A DNA stretch of 64,000 nucleotides from Heloderma charlesbogerti (GCA_026122225.1 JANEZZ010001955.1:434001-498000); one strand, 5' to 3'. Positions 9,955 through 21,864 are shown, counted from the stretch's first letter. Program-made: numbers and translations. The notes: generated from the sequence alone by a model not told the origin.

Positions 9955-10703
9955 TTGATTTATTTACAATATTTATATACTGCTCCACATCGAAAGATTT
10001 TGGAGTGATGAACAACAACAATAAAACAACAACAATACCATATTAAAACAATGAAAACATTTTGAAAGAAACAGATTCCAAACTTAATAAACCACAGCTG
10101 GTCACTCAAGGAAGCCCTTTCGAAATAATAATGTCTTCGGGAGATGCCGAAAGCAACACAGTGTTGGCACCTGTTTGACCACCAAAGGCAGAGAGTTCCA
10201 CAGGAAAGGGGCCACCACACTGAAGACTCTTTTCCTGGTGGACTCCAGCCAGGCCATGGGGCCATGTGGAACCACCAGGGGAATACAGTCTGATGACCTC
10301 AGTGACTGAGCAGGTTGGTAAAGAAGAAGGCACTCTCTCAAGTATCCTGGTCCCAAGTTGTTTGGGGATTTGTACACTAGTACTAATACCTTAAACCTAG
10401 CCCAGTAGCAAATCGGCAGCCAGTGCAGTTCCCTCAGCAAAGGCATGCTGAAAAGAGGCAGCACCTGACAACAGCCAAGCTGCTGCATTCTTCACTAGCT
10501 CCAGCTTCTGGACCAGCCTTAAGGGCAGCCTCACATAGAGTGCATTGCAGTAACCCAGCCTTGAGATTACTAATGCCTATACCACCATGGCCAAGCTATC
10601 CCTGTCCAGGAGGGGCTGTAGCTGGTGAACCAGCAGAAGCTGGTAAAAGGCACTCCGAGCTGCCACTTATTAAATAAGACAATACCTGTATAGGAGTTCT
10701 GAA
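9955..10703 (-). pseudogene. L2 LINE ORF2 C-terminus and 3' end
   Basis: The minus strand gives LGYCNALYVRLPLRLVQ, LRELHWLPICYWARFKVL, LGPGYLRECLLLY and RKRVFSVVAPFLWNSLP. This is the same order as the copy at 6106-6750. A 3' end with poly-AT lies near 9955-9985. Frameshifts near 10470 inactivate it. A main-family hAT inserts at 10704, near its upstream end. Confidence 0.85.
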
Positions 10704-11443
10704 TAGGGATGTCAGAGAATTCCGCCACAGATCTCGGTGAGGCCAAATGCCAGTGCATTCGGCCCCCCGAAATCCATGGCGGAATGAAGCCCCCGCCCCC
10801 CCACCCCATGAAAGGTGCACGAAACGGAGCACTTACCTGCTGCCATTCGCTTCCTCATCATAGCTGTGATAGGCTACGTAAATAATTACGTAGCCTATCA
10901 CGGCTAACGCAGGGATGACATTTACATCCCTGCAGAGGCCTTGATAAGCTACATAAGTATTTACATAGCCTATCATGGCAAGCTAAAAAAAAACAACACC
11001 GCGTACGCAAATGACGGCGGCTACGGCAGCCGCTATTTGCATTCCCTTTTTTTTTTGCTGTTTTAGCCTACGTAAATATTTACGTAGGCTAAAACGGCAG
11101 GAAAAAAAGGAATGCAAATGGTGCCCACTACACTATTTGCATTCCCCTTTTTTTCACCGTAATAGCTTACGTAAATATTTACATAGGCTAAAACAGCGAA
11201 AGAAAGGGAACGCAAATGGTGGCCGCCGTAGCCGCCGCCATTTGCATACGCTGTTTTGGGGTTTTTTGCCTGCAGGCTGCCCAGCAGCCGGATGTCTGGC
11301 TGCAGGCGGCCCCGGTCGGTGGCTCCGTGGAATTTCCACGGAGCGGAGCCGGCCGGGTTAGGATTTCGGGGAGAGGTGCGGAGCGCCTCCCCTCCACCAC
11401 GAATCACTCCATCGAAAAGGTAAGTGACTTTCGTACATCCCTA
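10704..11443 (-). mobile_element. main-family palindromic hAT element (740 bp, TSD gttctgaa)
   Basis: Perfect 8-mers gttctgaa at 10696-10703 and 11444-11451 flank the tips. The hairpin end is on the left, with ACTTACCT at 10831-10838. The short end is on the right, with AGGTAAGT at 11418-11425. Palindromes at 10863-10905 and 10937-10980 are of the GATAGGCTACGTAA type. Those at 11064-11098 and 11160-11196 are of the TAGCCTACGTAA type, with poly-A/T edges. Blocks of GCAAATGG/CCATTTGC form further arms. Confidence 0.9.
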
Positions 11444-11451
11444 GTTCTGAA

Positions 11452-12227
11452 TAGCTTATATATCATGGTACAAGGAACCTGAATGCCACAGCCATCCTGG
11501 TGACATTCAGAAGGTAAATCCTGCAGCCATTCTATCTACACTGGCATAAACTAATTTATAGTCATAATTTTTTAAAGAAAAATGAAATCAAGAGTCTGGT
11601 GAGGCCTTTTCCAGCACTTGCATCTCTGATTTGGTGATAAGATCAAAGGACAGGGGAGGTTCACAGTTCTCACTCACACAGACATCCTTAATGCATTCCT
11701 CTCATACAGAGTGGCTAAGTTAAAGAAGATGAACCAAGCAGAAATTCTCTCATACAGTTGCTGGCTAAAGGGGGAGGAGGGAGTTTTGTTCCAGCCAAGT
11801 CAACTCCAGCAGCAGCCAGCCAGTCAGTTCCCAGTGCCAGTGGCATTAGCTGCCCCAGGCCCAATCAAGGCTAACTCAGCTGCTGCTTCTATTTTTTTCA
11901 GGATTACATGGCCAGAAGGGAAAGGAGACCATTTTATTTCTTTCACCTGTTTCCTAATCACAATTTCATTAAAAACAGAAACAAAACTAGATGCCACCTA
12001 TCTGCAACCTTAAAACCCCAATTTGGCTTTCATGAAGCCAGGAAAAGAAAAGAAAAGAAAAGAAAAGAGAAGAAAAAGTATTATGGGATCATCCAGGGCT
12101 TATCTAATATTAAACTTCATATTGTAGAGCTTTAAAAAAAAAACTTTTCATCTTTCTGTAATTTCATTATTAAGTACAAACTCCCATTTCATCTATTGTG
12201 TACCTTGAACACCTGTTGTGAAACCTT
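11452..12227. repeat. unassigned sequence with (AAAAG)n microsatellite
   Basis: The microsatellite lies at about 12041-12078. The remaining sequence shows no recognised repeat or gene. Confidence 0.5.
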
Positions 12228-12671
12228 GCTGTCTTCCCTCATAGAGAATTTGACTGGATTTAATCCTAGGTTGTGTCACCCAGGACCTAATACGAGATGT
12301 CAATGTTGTTGAACCAGTTGGAAATAGTGACCACAGTGCTATCAGATTTAATATATATTTGAGTGGAAAATTGCCCAGGAAGTCCAACACAGTCACATTT
12401 GACTTCAAAAGAAGAAACTTCTCTAAAATGAGGAAACTGGTGAAAAGGAATTTGAAAGGGGGAGTCAAGAGGGTTAAATCCTTTCAAAATGCTTGGAGGT
12501 TACTCAAAACCACAATAACAGGAGCTCAAGGACATGGGCAGGAGGGTGCTGCTGCACTCACGTCCTGCTTGTGGTTTTCCCATGGGCAGTTGGTTGTCCA
12601 CTGTGCGAACAGAATGTTGGACAAGATGGACCCTTGGTCTGACCCAGCATGGCTCTGCTTACGTTCTTATG
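12228..12671 (+). pseudogene. CR1 LINE fragment, endonuclease end joined to 3' tail
   Basis: The plus strand encodes VEPVGNSDHSAIRFNIY and FDFKRRNFSKMRKLVK, the end of a CR1-type endonuclease (SDH motif) and the linker after it. At about 12526 this runs straight into a CR1-type 3' end (ttggacaagatggacccttg, ttacgttcttatg). The RT domain is missing, so this is either an internal deletion or two abutting fragments. Confidence 0.75.
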
Positions 12672-12786
12672 ACTGGGTGATCCCTCAGGCATTTTTGCTC
12701 CATGCTTGAGCAAATTCATCTTCTGCTAATCCAACATGCAGTGTTGGAACACAAGTCAATCTATTCCTGATGTCTGTATAATATTT

Positions 12787-13115
12787 CATAGAATCGTAAT
12801 AGAATCATACAAGAGTAGGGTTGGAAGGGGCCTATAAGACCATCAAGTACAACCCCCTGCTCAATGCACGAATCTAAGTCAAAGCATCCCTGACAGATGG
12901 CTGTCCAACTTCATCTTGAATGCCTCCAGTGTGGGAGAGCCCACTACCTTCCTAGGTCATTGGTTCCACTGTCATATTGCTATAACAGTCAGCAAGTTTT
13001 TCCTGATGTTCAGCCAGAATCTGGCTTCCTGTAACTTGAGCCCATTATTCCATGTCCGGCACTCTGGAATGATCGAGAAGAGATCCTGGCCTTCCTCACT
13101 GTGACACCTAAACTA
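12787..13115 (-). mobile_element. CR1 LINE 3' end
   Basis: The minus strand carries the standard CR1 3' region: tgggctctcccacactgg, ggacagccatctgtcaggga, gaccccttccaac-like text and a final ATTCTATG-type octamer tail at 12787-12810. It is the same family as the plus-strand copy at 34400-34558. Confidence 0.85.
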
Positions 13116-13474
13116 TTGTATCATGTCCACATTAGCAAGCTAAGACGTCATTGCAATTAATATTTCCTTAAATATATGAAAACACATTTTTCATGAATAA
13201 CAGTTATCACAAAAATATCCACATGTAGTTAACAAGCTCTTCACTGACTAATACAAATCACTGATATCAGTAGCAAACCTCCCCCCACCCCACATCGGTA
13301 TCAAAATGGTACAATTTAATTGAATTAGATACGAAGTCTATCAAAGCAGCAACATTACAGTACAGAAGCAGAAATCTGAGGTACATTAATCTCAATCAAA
13401 GTAAGAGCAGCAAAACAGATGCTCACATCTTCAATCCCCTCAACCACCCGAGAAAGTTCACTGCTACTCACACT

Positions 13475-13522
13475 GCTTCCAACCCTACTATTCTATGATT
13501 CTAGGTTTCTATGATTCCATGT
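13475..13522 (+). mobile_element. CR1 3' tail remnant
   Basis: The sequence ccaaccctactattctatga, with repeats of TTCTATGATTC, is the terminal octamer tract of a CR1 copy. The body is missing. Confidence 0.65.
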
Positions 13523-13760
13523 TCACTTCTAAAAATGCACATTTGCACAAATCCCCCCCCCCAGTCTGCATTTTCACACTTTAGTCTTTGGGGGGAAGTA
13601 CATATTTTTGGTCGGGAAAATGCTGTTTAAAAAATGTGTATTTTTTTTCAATTGGGAAAAATTGCGCAATTTTAAAAAGGCACGTTTTTTTCTTATTAAA
13701 AAATGCAGTTTTTCCCAATGGGGAAAAAATACGTCTTCCACCTGGGCTAGCCTGCCCCTT
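13523..13760. repeat. AT-rich foldback, probably truncated hAT
   Basis: Segments near 13620-13670 (tcaattgggaaaaattgc) and 13695-13735 (gcagtttttcccaatggg) are inverted copies of each other. The same modules recur at 14110-14150 in the adjacent hAT. Tips were not found. Confidence 0.5.
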
Positions 13761-14003
13761 AACTCTCACCTAGTGCATCTTCCATCATGGACTCCTGCTT
13801 CTCTCACACGCACTCCAAAGTACCCCACCACCAATTCTTCCCATAACATGCACCAAATGGAGTATCTCTCTCTCTAGGCAACTCCAGTGGCATGATCAGC
13901 CTTTGGAGCTGGAGTCAGTCAGTCAGGGCCCCACATTCCCAGGCCAGATGGAACATGGAAGTGAGCCAGAGAACCAAGGACCAAGCCTTCCAGGACTCCC
14001 AGC

Positions 14004-15370
14004 TAGGGATGAGTGAACATGCCATGCTCGAGTTCATTGAAGTTCTCCAAATTCTTCCTCAAAGCTTATTTTGGCTTGTTTGGCAAAGCCAAAGAAAGAT
14101 AAACGTATTTTTTCCCCATTGGGAAAAATTGCATTTTTTAATAAGAAAAAAACGCTTGCCATGGGACCTTACTGATCATTGTTCTGAGTTTAGTAAAATC
14201 AGCTTTCTTAAAATCCAGGGTACGCATTTGACTACACTTGGCTTTTGCTTCCCTTAGAACCAAGAACTCAAGTGCAACATGGTCACTTTCCCCCAGAGTT
14301 CCTGTAACTGCTACTTTATCCACTAAGTCATCTCTGTTGGTTAGGATCAAGTCAAGGATAGCCAATCCTCTAGTTCCTTCCTCTACTTTCTGTAGGAGGA
14401 AGTTATCCACCACACAAGTCAGGAATTTCCTGGAGGGGCCATGTTTTGCAGAATTTGTCTCCCAACAAATATCGGGGAAAGTGAAGTCCCCCATTACTAC
14501 TACACCATGCTTCCTTAAAACACTGGCTATTTGCTTTTCAAAAGTTTCATCCTCATCTTCTCCTTGGTTGGGTGGCCGGTAGTAGACTCTGACCACCAGG
14601 TTCCTTTTATTCTTTGCTCCATTTATTTTGATCCAGATTTTGATCCAGTCATGAGAGTCATCCCACCAAATCTCAGTTATACCTATCAAGTCATAATTTC
14701 CCTCCTGTATTAAGAGTTCAAGTTCATTCTGTTTGTTTCCCATACTCTGGGCATTAGTATATAGACATCGAAGACCATGTGCTTCATAGTCTGGCTTTCT
14801 TCCTACATGTGTCTGAAGACTATTATTGGGCACTATCAAAGCTGTTCTCTCCATTGCAGTGCATGCGCCTATGTCCATTGTTACCCCCAACATTACATCT
14901 CCCTTCCCCGTAGGATTCAGTTTAAAGCCCTCCTGATGAAGGTCTTCATGCTGTGGCCAAACACATTCTTCTCAGCCTTTTTGAGGTGCAACCTGTCCCT
15001 TGCCAACAGCCCATCTTCCAGGAAGTATAGCCCGTGGTCCCAGAATCCAAATCTCTCTCGTCGGCACCACCTTCATAGCCAGTCATTCACCCGGAGTATT
15101 TTTCGTTCCCTTTCTATCCCTCTTCTAACTACTGGAAGGATGGATGAGAAAACTATCTGGGCCCCAAAGTTCTTGAGTTTCCTTCCCAAAGCTTTTTCAG
15201 AAGTGCACATTTGCACAAGTGCAGAATTACAAACATGAATGCAAGTTTGGGAAATTGCAAACATTTCCTGAGAATCGTGTTCTGGCTTATGTTTGTGTTC
15301 GAGGTTGTGAATGGGACATGTTCGTGTTCGCATGATTTGCGAACAGGAACAAAATTCTTGTACATCCTGG
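14004..15370. mobile_element. AT-rich hAT element carrying an internal CR1 segment
   Basis: The left tip is TAGGGATG (14004). The right tip CATCCTGG (15363-15370) is the variant seen in the perfect-TSD element at 37653-38023. The flanks ctcccagc (13996-14003) and ctcacatc (15371-15378) agree at 6 of 8 bases. Subfamily sequence remains only at about 14004-14155 and 15190-15370. The middle is a CR1 fragment truncated on both sides. Confidence 0.6.
14156..15189 (-). pseudogene. CR1 LINE endonuclease fragment (ORF1/ORF2 junction region)
   Basis: The minus-strand frame contains LRCLYTNAQSMGNKQNELE, YDLIGITEIWWDDSHDW, VVRVYYRPPNQ, VVMGDFTFPDICW, LDLILTNRDDLV and GESDHVALEF. These are the ordered APE-type endonuclease motifs of CR1, including the catalytic Glu, GDF and SDH. 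Roughly 30 residues between DSHDW and WIKINGAKNK are deleted. The fragment ends at KVPW, just after the endonuclease, so the RT and 3' end are absent, which is atypical of simple 5'-truncated retrotransposition. It once nicked target DNA and is now inactive. Confidence 0.88.
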
Positions 15371-15378
15371 CTCACATC

Positions 15379-16390
15379 ATGATGATCTCATGACACTATT
15401 AAAACAAATCATTTCGTGAGATGAAACAATGGCTCCACACATTATTTCAACATTTCTACTATTAGGTAATATTAATAGGAATCAAAGCCATCTCCTTCAG
15501 ATGCAAAAGCGAGCTCAGATTTCTGCAAGAATCTGTATCTTTGCTGCTAATGGGGCGAAAGTATGATTGCTCTGTGATTACTTCTATTCATGCTCAGTGA
15601 AAGGTACTATAATTGCTTACCATCACATACCTTATAACAGGAAGTGTGTGTATGGGGGAGTGGATGTTATTTTATCTGCAGTCACTATGTGGTCTTGGGT
15701 AAGTACACAGACAGATGAGGGAGGAGAGGTCACACAAATTTCTTTCTCAGTTGGGTGTGTTGCACTGGTTATTGTTACAAAGTAGAAAAATAGTCAGACT
15801 AATTAGAGGTCTTTCCAATGAGCTGCATCACTAATATTCCATTTGCTCTTATGCATGAAAATAATCAGGACATTCCATATCTAACTTCAAGGTCACAATC
15901 TTCTTGCAAAAGAATAAAACATTTAATAGCAACAGAGTGAGAGGCTGCAGAACCGGAGTTCATTTGTAGATCTGAAACAATTTCAGCAGGCCTTCACTGT
16001 GACTCAAGTTGGTCCTCTCACTACAAACAGTAATTGTCCACTCTAACATCTGATGTGCAGTGATCGTCTTTACACCTGGCGACATGCGAATGAAGTCCAA
16101 GCCTAAAAGCTTGGGCCTTGACTGTGCCCGAAAACTTCTGTGGGCTTGTTCAACCCCTCTGAGAGGGTAATTGCACATTGGAATTGGTTTGCTTTCGTTG
16201 ATTGACTAATGTGGTATCTCTGTTTTCTGTATGTGTTCACTGTTACTGCTGTTGGTTTTAATCACACCTTGTAAAGCCAACTTCCCCTTGCTGGCCTGGC
16301 CCCCACCTGTGTAGTTCCCAAACTGTGAAATGTGCACCCCCTTCCTTTGCTTTTAGAAAGGGTATTATGACACATCTTGTTAATCTAGCC
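15379..16390. other. no gene seen
   Basis: Mostly unique-looking sequence. No repeat family or coding exon was recognised. Confidence 0.4.
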
Positions 16391-16393
16391 TTG

Positions 16394-16478
16394 TAAGGGT
16401 GCAATCCTATGCATGTTTAGATGGGGAGTTGTAGGTCCTTTTTCTGTCTAAACATGCATAGCATTGTGCCCTATTTCT
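16394..16478. mobile_element. short palindromic MITE (GCAATCCTAT type)
   Basis: Ends ggtgcaatcctatgcatgtt and aacatgcatagcattgtgcc are near-perfect inversions around a short spacer. Related units occur at 20650-20757, 29410-29560, 47826-47912 and 53805-53900. The family is non-coding and its transposase is unknown. Confidence 0.65.
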
Positions 16479-16506
16479 TTCAGAAAACAATCCTATCTTG
16501 ATAATT

Positions 16507-16532
16507 GGCAGCCTCCAAAGTCGGAGGCTGCC
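16507..16532. repeat. 10-bp inverted repeat beside hAT insertion
   Basis: GGCAGCCTCC (16507-16516) and GGAGGCTGCC (16523-16532) form a perfect hairpin that overlaps the presumed hAT target duplication. Confidence 0.6.
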
Positions 16533-16535
16533 GAG

Positions 16536-17054
16536 TAGGGATAGCGTGGGCACCCATCTCGGTCTGGGATTCCAGCAGACTGGCCGCGCCCACGCCCACT
16601 GAGCCCCTGCCCCGCTTGACACCCTCCCATGTTCACTGAGCCGCCTACAACTTACCCAGGCCCATCTGCCTCCATCGTAATTGCCATGTTTTGAACTTAT
16701 ACGCAAAATGGCACCATGAATCTTGCGTATATGGGCAATTCATGACACCATTTTATGTATATGTCTATGTGCACATTTTTTGCACATAGACTTATACGCA
16801 AAATGGCACTGTGAATCAGCCATATATGCAAGATTCACAGTGCCATTTTGCATATAAGTCTATGGGTACAGTAGTGTGATTGCCATGTTTTTTAAAAAAA
16901 CATGGTGATTGTGGCGGAGGCGGACAGGGCCCAGGTACGTTTGAGTGGCTTGGCAAGCAGGCATGGGGCTCCAGCATAGGTCCAAGGAAATGTGAGAGGG
17001 GGCAGGGGCTGGGCAGGTGCCTAGAGAACTAGGATGGGGGGGTACCCATCCCTA
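16536..17054. mobile_element. hAT foldback element, second type (519 bp)
   Basis: The tips are TAGGGATA and CATCCCTA. The flanks ctgccgag (16528-16535) and ctactgag (17055-17062) match at 6 of 8 bases. The centre is a foldback: cgcaaaatggcaccatgaat near 16700 is mirrored around 16840. Donor-like motifs face outward: ACTTACCC at 16650-16657 (minus) and AGGTACGT around 16933-16940 (plus). No ORF of note. Confidence 0.75.
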
Positions 17055-17062
17055 CTACTGAG

Positions 17063-18599
17063 TATCCAAGGGCAGCCAGAGCACGGAGGTGATCCTCACC
17101 CAGGCAATTTCAACCATCTAAGCACAGCTTCAGGGAGGAGGAGGGAAGGAGGACAGGACGTGCATAGGAAGCTGCATAAATCAGCTTCTGCGGTCTCCTC
17201 CCCTCCCCACCCCTGGGACCACCCCCTTTTTGCCATCTTCGCGCTCTGTTTCCAAGTACGAAGACATAACCAGAACAGACAGAATCGTGCCATCTACAAG
17301 GGGGCAGGGAGAGGAGCACAGTTTCAATAACATTTTTCTTTCATGATATATGCATGGTTACATGTGCACCTTTGGGATTTCAATTTACATGTGCATGTGT
17401 CTACAATCCACAAGCTGGTTAAGGCAGAGTACTGCTTGAATCCCCCCCCCATTTTAAAGTATTTTATTTAAGAAATACAAGGTAATAATAATATAACAAC
17501 AAAAACATCAACACAAGCAGCCTGTTTTACACTAATTATCACAGATTCTATACATGTTTTAGGGTCGTTGTCCCTGAACATACTCTTGTTGTATATATTT
17601 TAAGCTCTGTTACAGCCACAAAATAATCTTATTGTTTTAAGGTTTTATTGTTTTAAACTGCTGCCTGCTGCCTTGGTGGCTTTTTAAACAAAAACAAAAA
17701 CAAATTAGTGGTATATAAATGTTAATAATGAATAAATGATAAAATAAATGTCTTCCCCATTCCATTCATCTGATGAAGTAGGCTCTTTATGGCAATTCAT
17801 GTTCCAGGAAAGATGTTAGTCTTTAAGTTCTCTTTATGGCTTTTGTTTTGCTGCAACAGGAGAAGGGAGCTGCTCCTCTATGACTGTTTACATCGCTCTT
17901 AAAATGTGGAAGGCAACATACAGCTCTAACATGCCAGACCTTTCGCAGAGATTGAAAGCTGCTTGCTCATTAGATGGCAGCCACATGGAGGATGCATGAA
18001 AGTGTCCCCATAAAGTGCAGGGATGTGTTCTTCTGGCCACTGGTGCAGCTTCCTGATGCCAGCGCCAGGCCACCCAAATTCAGTGGGGTGGGGGGCGGGA
18101 GCAGCCAAATATCTCACACACACACACATACACACACACCCCTGCAGTTTGCCGCTGAATTTTGTCAGCAAACTGCTGCAGGGGCTTTAAAGCAGGGGTA
18201 CAGAACTACTTTTGGGCAGGACATGGATGACCCCCGACCCAGCCCTTATTGGGCTATATGATGTCAGTGGGCGTGGGCATGCCCACCGGATTTCATTTGC
18301 TCCCTGGCCCAGATGCTGGGTAGATCTTCCATCTGGTGTTTGGGCCAGGGGCCCTGGCTGCACTGCGCGCTGGCTTGCCCAGTTAGGGAAGTGTATTCAA
18401 CTATGTCTGTGGTGCTGAATTTGGGTTGCCACCTCATTTTTCTGATAGGCTCCCCATCTTTAATAGCTATATGACAGGCAGGTCTAACCTAGTTTTATCT
18501 GTGCTGAGAATAGCTTTACCAATTGAACTTGACATGTCCTGATGGGAAAGACTTTCATTCATTTTGTTTTTGATAAGAATTTCCCAAAATTCACAGATT
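17063..18599. repeat. unassigned sequence with LINE-like tail and (CA)n
   Basis: At about 17610-17770 the sequence resembles a decayed LINE 3' end (gccttggtggctttttaaac, then tggtatataaatgttaat). A (CA)n run lies at 18115-18141. Text near 18196-18215 (gcaggggtacagaactactt) resembles one end of a CAGGGG-type MITE. No gene was seen. Confidence 0.4.
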
Positions 18600-18683
18600 T
18601 CTTCATAAACAAAACCAAAAGGATTTGAGATTTAAAACATTCAAATTTGGAAGAAACTAAAATGACAGATTTGTCCATCCCTA
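18600..18683 (-). mobile_element. hAT end fragment
   Basis: It ends in CATCCCTA (18676-18683). The inverted end reads TAGGGATGGACAAATCTGTC, the same 20 bases as the left end at 41909. The other terminus was not recognised. Confidence 0.5.
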
Positions 18684-19329
18684 GATTGGGTTCCCTTTGC
18701 ATGTTACATTTGTTTTATTACATTTCTATATGGCCCCATAGCCAAAGCTCTGTAGGTGGTTCACAAAGATTAAAAACCTTAAAAAAATACAATATTGTAC
18801 ATAATATAAAAAGCATGTGCATACAAACATATACATAGACAACACACACACACTTCCATCTATATTCAAGGATGGAAAACAGCTGGGGGTCTACATCAAC
18901 TTTTTAAATTATTATTATTATTTTATTGTGGCTTTAACAAAACAAAACAACTTGTGGGGGGGGAGAAAAGAAGAAATACAAAAACAAAAAATTACATGCA
19001 TAAAAATATCAATATTCCATCAAGTACAACTCTCTACAAAGACAGGAGATTATGAATAAGCTTCAACACAAGCAGACCAAATATCCATGTATCTGTCCAT
19101 TCACAAGTGGTGCCTACATAGTGCCTATATACCACTAGGATGTGACATGAGTCGGGGGGGGGGACTCCTGGACCCCGTTTGGCTGCAGCTGTTTGTCCTC
19201 CCTAGTGAGCCGCCATTGTGCGCAGCAATGGTGGCTTGGGCGCTTCTGGGTATGTGATTGTGAGTAATTGGTGGCTGTAAAGCAGCCATCTACACAACAT
19301 TACAGGCATGAATGGAGCATAGATACTTC
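18684..19329. repeat. unassigned, with LINE/SINE tail remnant
   Basis: At 18712-18775 the minus strand resembles an L2-type tail with poly-A. Short ACAC and TTA runs follow (18841-18851, 18910-18922), then a G run near 18955-18962. No gene was seen. Confidence 0.35.
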
Positions 19330-20290
19330 AGGTACAGATGCCAAAACCATGATCCATTGATTAAGCAAAATGGGGTGATCTAGTTCTCTCTCCCATTCCT
19401 GACTTAGACCCTGAATATTGTATTATTTACTGAAAATAAGTATCTATATACAGGAATCATGGGTCAGTATGACTGATCAGCCTCTGTGTTTCCAATAACA
19501 ATGGAGACTCCAAAGCTGTAAAAGGAGCCTGACCAAATCTAGATTCTAACGAGTGTTGCAATTGCAAGCATTGCCATTCATCCATAGCAGGTAAATCATA
19601 TTTGGCACGCAAATCAGAAAATGACAGAAACTCATCATCAGGACCCAGTAATTGATCTTGGGTAAAAATCAACTTATCCGTCCAAGTCTGCTACAAAAAC
19701 ATTTTTTCCCCTTTTTTAAAAAAAAAATCTGGATTTCCCCATAGAGTCAATTGAGCATGAGAAAATGGATCAATCTGTAATTGATGTGACATTATACACC
19801 ACACCTCTCTAATGGCCAGAATTGGGGGGGGGGGGAGGTATCAATGCTAATATGCTGAGAACCTAATGCCATCAATTTAGAAAGTGTCCAGACAGGAAGA
19901 TGCCAGAACTGGCCAGGGTGGAAAATTTAATCGGACTGGAAAATACCAAAATTTTGTACAGGTCAACAAATAGGCTCGGTGGTATAAAACAAAGTCCAGA
20001 AAACCGAACCCACCTTTAATTGGAAGTTGCATCCATTTCAGAGAAATTCATGGTGGGGGGATCCCCCCCCCAAATATGGAACAAAGCATTGAGTATTTGA
20101 AGATATTTGCCAGGTATAAGTAGAGGAATCCCAAGTATAACATAAACAGTCCAAGGTATGATGGTCATCTTTAGTGTATACATCAACTTGAAAATGAAAA
20201 TGCATAAATTGCAAATTTTTGAAACTTCTGAGCCAAATAAATTTCCCATTTGAATTTGCCATCATTGTAGAAGCCTCTCTCTCTTTTGTT
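19330..20290 (-). pseudogene. degenerate L1-like LINE ORF2 C-terminal region
   Basis: The minus strand contains, across several frames, INALFxxFIWGG-like text near 20050-20100, LPIKGGGFGLPDF near 20000, and FSDLRAKYDLPAMDEWQCLQL at 19570-19620. The last resembles the L1/Tx1 C-terminal motif of a DL...KY.LP stretch followed by YLQL. Many stops and frameshifts are present. The assignment rests on motif order rather than alignment, so L1 versus Tx1 is open. Confidence 0.6.
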
Positions 20291-20649
20291 CAGTGTATCT
20301 GATTCTGCACACCTTTCCATGTAATGATCCATAAAACTTGTTTATGTAGCATGCAAAAAGAGAGAGGCAATGCAAGCTTAACAGCAGAGTGAATAGAAGG
20401 CTTAATTAAATGAGGATGTAACTCATCCTTATTGAAAAGACAAATCACTGCCATGATGCCCTGGCCTTTTCCACCTGCCTGAACTGCAGATTTATATGTT
20501 GCCCAGTATGATGGTGAAGTCATACAGGTAGGCACTGAAGCGAAGAAACGACAGCTAGCCTTAATTCAAAGATGGGGGATTATAGCTTCAAGGTGACGTG
20601 AAGAGAATGAAGTCAGTGAGAAGGTTTGGGAACCATGGCAGGTTCCTCT
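20291..20649. other. probable continuation of the L1-like remnant
   Basis: AT-rich sequence with no clear motif. It may be further upstream ORF2 of the LINE at 19330-20290, but I cannot show this. Confidence 0.3.
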
Positions 20650-20757
20650 GCTCACCCTGAAGGCTGCAGTCCCCTACATACTTACCTTGGAGTAAGTCCC
20701 ATTGAACCCAATGGGGCTTACTTTTGAGTAGACATGGAGAGGATTGCACTGTAAGGT
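20650..20757. mobile_element. short palindromic MITE (GCAATCCTAT type)
   Basis: Central arms taccttggagtaagtcccat and atggggcttacttttgagta are near-inverted. The outer edges, ggctgcagtcccct and gaggattgcactgta, are typical of the widespread squamate unit. Confidence 0.65.
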
Positions 20758-20834
20758 CCTTACTGGCCACACATGACATTCTTTTGATTTATTATGGTTC
20801 TTGGAAACATTTGTGCTGGAAAACTATAGATGAT

Positions 20835-21037
20835 TCTACAGTGAAAAACAAGACTCTTGTGCTCACTCCTTGGCCACCTCCTAAAGCAAGGTAAACCCAA
20901 GAAACCCAAACCCAGCCTATGAGAATTTCTCCAAAATGTCTACACCATATAATTTATTTTCAGAAGCAATTTCTCTTCTATCAAATTGAATGAGAATGGC
21001 CTTAAAAAATGTGGGAGACATTTTCGGCACAGCACTA
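20835..21037 (-). mobile_element. hAT-like element fragment, TAGTGCTGTGC type
   Basis: The terminus GGCACAGCACTA (ending 21037) reads TAGTGCTGTGCC when inverted. The interior (gggtttgggtttcttgggtt, then ttctcataggctggg, minus strand) matches the plus-strand copy at 40488-40670. The other end was not found. Confidence 0.6.
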
Positions 21038-21864
21038 GTTTAAACCAATACATACACAGAGTCATCCAAGTGACACAGATCGCAAGCACCAGAGGGCCAT
21101 CTTAGACATGCTGTTTGTCATCGTGTAATTTGCCCTGGTATGCTTGATTTATATATAAAAAAAAAAATAGCCAGGGCCAGGGTGAAAGAGCCAGACCAGG
21201 GTGAGAGGGAGGGGGATTTAACCTTTTCCCCTTGCCGCAGTCCCAACTGGAATTGCTTCTCCCCACACCTGCTATTCACAATGGGAGTGGGGGGGAAACC
21301 CTTGGTGCCAATGTACTGAACCACGGAGCTACAGTTGCTACTCTCTTTAAAAAGAGGGGAGGTGGCACATGTGGGTGAGGCAAGCAGGGCCAGTGCCAGT
21401 CTCCACTGGGTCCCCTCAGCAAAGGGCTGCCAATGGGCTTCCACTCTCACACCACCGGCTTATCCACCACCACGTCAGCCAACCGGCCTTATTTTAACCT
21501 GATGGTGTCAGTGGCTCCTCCTCCAGTCCTCACCCTCCAAGCCCCGCTGGTAAAAGGAAGTGCCGCAGCAGCCAATCAGGTGAGCCAATAAGGGCAGAGG
21601 AGAAGTGCAGGGAGAGTTCTCACCCACAGTTAGCACCTGGGCAGCAGACTGAGCAGACAGGCACACAGGTCACTTGGTCACAGTTTTCCCCACTATAGTG
21701 AGATACACTGTATTTCTACATAAATTATAGTAATTATTTCAAAATTAGCATCTATACATATAAATTAGCATATACACATTTTCTGTGATTCTGTGTCCTC
21801 TTTTGTCCTCTTGTTTAGTGATGCATTTCCTCCTTTGGGGTGAATTGTAGGTGGCCACCCTAAT
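21038..21864. other. no gene seen
   Basis: Mixed unique sequence with no recognised repeat or exon. Confidence 0.4.

Noticed and set aside
11041..11165. Hairpins with flanking T runs resembling rho-independent terminators
   Set aside because: These are hAT palindromes with poly-A/T edges in a eukaryotic genome.
14138..14893. 251-residue minus-strand ORF as a host gene
   Set aside because: It contains ordered CR1 endonuclease motifs with an internal deletion; it is a transposon fragment.
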